In this document: positions 8,694-10,584 of the stretch, one piece after another
How positions within the stretch are numbered: position 1 is the stretch's first letter
Layout of the letters: each line of letters starts with the position of its first letter
NCBI GenBank assembly: GCA_007130355.1
Contig: SLSQ01000244.1
Coordinates: 1 to 10,584 of the forward strand
Length of the DNA stretch: 10,584 bases
From: Trueperaceae bacterium
GTDB taxonomy: Bacteria; Deinococcota; Deinococci; Deinococcales; Trueperaceae
Direction: 5' to 3'
Position numbers and translations under genes: made by a program
The notes under the pieces: generated by a model
The model's input: only the letters and a program-made list of their open reading frames with translations
What the model was told of the DNA's origin: nothing
Database searches by the model: none

Positions 8694-9578
8694 CTAGCCC
8701 GACCGGAGCCGGTCCGATCGAACGAAGCGGTACTCCGGCCCCTCCGTCCCGAACCCGGCCGAGACGGCGACGTACCCCGCGCCGAACAGGCGCGTCATCC
8801 CCTCCCGCAGGTGCAGGCGCCAGACGAGGGCAGCGTCGGGATCGTGCGTTCGCAGCGCTTGCGCGTCGGCCGGGGCGGCCAGCCGTACCGCCGGGGCGCC
8901 GTCCGGATCGGCGACGCCGCCCCCCGGCCCGTCCGGGTCGAGCCGCGGACCGAACCGCTCCGACGTCTCCGTACGGGCCCCGACCGCAAGACCCGCGCCC
9001 GACCGTCCGACGGCGGGAGCGCTGCAGGCCGCGATCACCTCCGGCGCCTCGAGGTCCCAGACGACCTCGAGCCGGTCGGTCGGAAGCCCAGCGTTCAGCT
9101 CGTCGCGCAGCGTCCCGTACAGGTCGGTCAGGTACCGGTCGGAGCGCGCGGCGAGGCGGGCGAGGTTCAGGCGGGCGTTGCCGTGCTCGAGCGGGTCGAA
9201 CGTCCACAGCACGCGCCGTACGCCGGCCGCGAGGGCGTGCCGCCGTTGCGCCTGCTTGAGGGCGAGCGCGACGCCCGCGCCGCGCGCCTCCGGGGCGACG
9301 GCGAGCAGATGCGAGCAGAGCACCGGCGTGCCGTCCAGGTCGGTGCCGTGGAAGCCGAACGCGAACCCGACGACCCGTTCGCCGCGGACCGCGCCGAGCA
9401 GCGAGCCGCCGTGCCGGGCGGCGGTGAGGAGCACGTGGAGCGGCACGACCTCGACCGGATCGAACCCCCAGACACGGTGCTGAAGCTCCTCGAGCGGACG
9501 GATCGCGGCGGCGGTCGTCAGGGGGTGGATCGTGACCGGTCCGGCCGGATCGGCCCGGGTCGCTTGGGGATCGCCCAT
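8694..9578 (-). CDS. GNAT-superfamily N-acetyltransferase of the COG3375 type
   Basis: 294-residue cytoplasmic protein resembling the COG3375 family of uncharacterised GNAT proteins; the acyl acceptor is unknown. The opening is family-like: LEELQHRVWG (29-38) and the VVPLHVL segment (44-50). The acetyl-CoA site is motif A, SHLLAVAPEARGAGVALALK (89-108), with the R-G-A-G-V-A pyrophosphate loop at 99-104. Then come the family blocks LWTFDPLEHGNARLNLARL (124-142), YGTLRDELNAGLPTDRLEV (154-172) and a conserved C-terminal part (about 229-287). Between them, residues about 178-228 form a Gly/Ala/Pro/Asp-rich stretch that looks like a poorly conserved insert. The frame is open upstream to 9767, but ATG 9578 is chosen because family similarity begins just after it and a -10 box precedes it by five bases. 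It follows xylB by 58 bases on the same strand; the separate promoter and unrelated function argue against a tight operon. Confidence 0.85.
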   Translation of the reverse strand: MGDPQATRADPAGPVTIHPLTTAAAIRPLEELQHRVWGFDPVEVVPLHVLLTAARHGGSLLGAVRGERVVGFAFGFHGTDLDGTPVLCSHLLAVAPEARGAGVALALKQAQRRHALAAGVRRVLWTFDPLEHGNARLNLARLAARSDRYLTDLYGTLRDELNAGLPTDRLEVVWDLEAPEVIAACSAPAVGRSGAGLAVGARTETSERFGPRLDPDGPGGGVADPDGAPAVRLAAPADAQALRTHDPDAALVWRLHLREGMTRLFGAGYVAVSAGFGTEGPEYRFVRSDRLRSG

Positions 9579-9591
9579 GCGGGACGATACC
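9579..9591 (-). promoter_or_regulatory. Leaderless-type -10 box of the GNAT gene
   Basis: On the minus strand, GGTATCGT (9591-9584) contains TATCGT and is followed by five bases (CCCGC) before the ATG at 9578. The same 8-mer precedes purH. There is no Shine-Dalgarno sequence. A weak -35 candidate, GGGACC (9613-9608), lies 18 bases upstream. Confidence 0.5.
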
Positions 9592-9615
9592 GCCGCGCAC
9601 GGGGGGCGGTCCCGC
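9579..9615 (-). terminator. Bulged hairpin between xylB and the GNAT gene
   Basis: In plus-strand coordinates, GCGGGA (9579-9584) pairs with TCCCGC (9610-9615) and CCGCC (9590-9594) with GGCGG (9605-9609), leaving a five-base bulge at 9585-9589 and a ten-base loop. It starts 21 bases after the xylB stop and ends at the base before the GNAT ATG. The bulge coincides with most of the GNAT -10 box. It could end xylB transcription or sequester the GNAT start in read-through mRNA; without a U-tract this is tentative. Confidence 0.3.
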
Positions 9616-9636
9616 GTCCGGCGGCGCCCGAACCGC

Positions 9637-10584
9637 TCAGCCGTCGTTCGGGTCGAGGGGCGGAGCGAGCGACCGGAAGCGGGCGTAGGCGTCGTCGAGC
9701 GCCGGGTGCGCCGTCGGTTCGATCCAGCGGTCGACGGTCGGCGCAGGAACCTCGGTCCCGAGCGCACGCCAGGCCAGGGCGGCCGCGCCGTGCGCCGCGC
9801 CGGGGATCGCGCGCGGGACGCCGATCGGAACCTGCAACGCGTCCGCGGCGAGCTGCAGCCAGCCGTCCCCGCGCGCGCCGCCGCCGGTGGCGAGCAGGCG
9901 TTCGGGCGTCCCGAGCGGCTCCATCACGCTCCACACGTCGCGGAGCGAGAACACGACGCCTTCGAGCACGGCGCGCGTGAGGTCGTCGTCGGTCGTTGCG
10001 AGCGAAAGCCCGTGGAACCCGCCGCGCAGGTCCGGGTCGAGGAACGGACTCCGTTCCCCCGCCAAGTACGGCAGGAACGTCGCCCCGCCCGCGCCGACCG
10101 GTCGGGCGAGCGCCCGCTCGACCGCGGCGCCGATCTTGTCCTCGGCGACGCCGGTACGGCGGGACCACCAGGCCAGCGAGCCGGCCGCCGCGAGGGTCAC
10201 GCCGAGCAGCGTCCACGAGCCGTCGGCGTGCGCGAACAGGTGCACCCGCCCGTGCGGGTCGGGCTTCGGCTCGGCGATCGGGGCGAACAGCACACCCGAG
10301 GTGCCCAGGCTGATCGAACCGAGGCCGGGCGCCGCACGCCCCAGGCCGAGCGCGGTGGCGGCAGCTGCGTTGTCGCCCGCTCCGGCCACGACCGGGGTTC
10401 CGGGGCGCAGTCCGGTGGCGCGGGCGGCGGCGTCGTCCACCTCCCCGACGAGCTCGTCCGAGGCGGCCGCAGCCGGGAACAGGCCCGCGTCCAGGTTCAG
10501 GCGACCGAGCAGTTCGCGGTCCCAGTCGCGGTCGGCGAGCGACCAGGCGCCGGAGCCGGTCGCGTCGGTCGGTTCGGTGCCGCG
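9637..10584 (-). CDS. xylB: Xylulokinase (FGGY carbohydrate kinase family), C-terminal 315 residues; start lies beyond the window
   Basis: Phosphorylates D-xylulose to D-xylulose 5-phosphate with ATP, the step that feeds xylose into the pentose phosphate pathway. The frame stays open to the last base, so roughly the first 170 residues of a typical 480-500-residue enzyme are missing. In visible numbering: TDATGSGAW (6-14) matches the TDASG region; GAGDNAAAA (68-76) carries Asp71, equivalent to the catalytic Asp233 of E. coli XylB; SLGTSG (92-97) is the second phosphate motif; LPYLAGERSPFLDPDLRGG (171-189) is characteristic of the family; GGGARGDGWLQLAADAL (234-250) is the adenosine motif. FGGY kinases share many motifs, so another ketopentose or polyol is possible, but the GAGDNAA and GERSP context favours xylulose. 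No xylose isomerase or transporter is visible; they may lie to the right. Confidence 0.88.
   Translation of the reverse strand, partial: RGTEPTDATGSGAWSLADRDWDRELLGRLNLDAGLFPAAAASDELVGEVDDAAARATGLRPGTPVVAGAGDNAAAATALGLGRAAPGLGSISLGTSGVLFAPIAEPKPDPHGRVHLFAHADGSWTLLGVTLAAAGSLAWWSRRTGVAEDKIGAAVERALARPVGAGGATFLPYLAGERSPFLDPDLRGGFHGLSLATTDDDLTRAVLEGVVFSLRDVWSVMEPLGTPERLLATGGGARGDGWLQLAADALQVPIGVPRAIPGAAHGAAALAWRALGTEVPAPTVDRWIEPTAHPALDDAYARFRSLAPPLDPNDG

Noticed and set aside
8554..8697. A 47-codon plus-strand ORF in the convergent spacer
   Set aside because: No Shine-Dalgarno sequence, no leaderless box at the right distance and no recognisable domain; it spans the inverted-repeat block and is probably non-coding.
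9579..9767. A 63-codon N-terminal extension of the GNAT gene
   Set aside because: It overlaps the end of xylB and encodes an Arg/Ser/Thr-rich stretch with no family similarity; ATG 9578 has a -10 box five bases upstream.

Overview
The window is a high-GC (clearly above 70% by eye), gene-dense bacterial chromosome segment. It holds six protein genes, one partial tRNA gene and very little spacer. Short leaderless genes with a TANNNT box a few bases before the start codon, the stand-alone COG3375-type acetyltransferase, a cobalamin-dependent ribonucleotide reductase and a large PpiD/SurA-like protein fit Deinococcota, perhaps a Trueperaceae-like lineage. That assignment is inference; other high-GC phyla are not excluded.

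Layout. The left edge carries the 5' part of tRNA-Arg(CCG) on the minus strand (1-65), with its own promoter. Diverging from it is a 666-residue membrane-anchored PPIase-like chaperone (123-2123). Next on the plus strand come purH (2221-3777), a spacer of about 310 bases that seems to hold a promoter and a structured leader, nrdJ (4088-6832) and a tandem HD-GYP protein (6917-8431). A 262-base convergent spacer (8432-8693) contains a lower-GC, inverted-repeat-bounded block. On the minus strand a COG3375-like GNAT gene (8694-9578) follows the 3' part of a xylulokinase gene (9637-10584), which runs off the right edge.

How the genes relate. This is not one pathway operon. purH (last two steps of IMP synthesis) and nrdJ (ribonucleotides to deoxyribonucleotides) both serve nucleotide supply, but each appears to be its own transcription unit. 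A GC-rich hairpin follows each of the first three plus-strand genes. A -10-like box lies 5-6 bases before the start codon of purH, the HD-GYP gene and the GNAT gene. The HD-GYP protein belongs to cyclic-di-GMP turnover, the PPIase-like protein to envelope protein folding, and xylB to pentose use.

I found no CRISPR array, prophage, toxin-antitoxin pair, defence island or clearly novel multi-gene system. The points most worth a second look are the inverted-repeat block at 8514-8642, the repeated leaderless promoter layout, the leader in front of nrdJ, and the loss of hallmark residues in the parvulin and HD-GYP domains.
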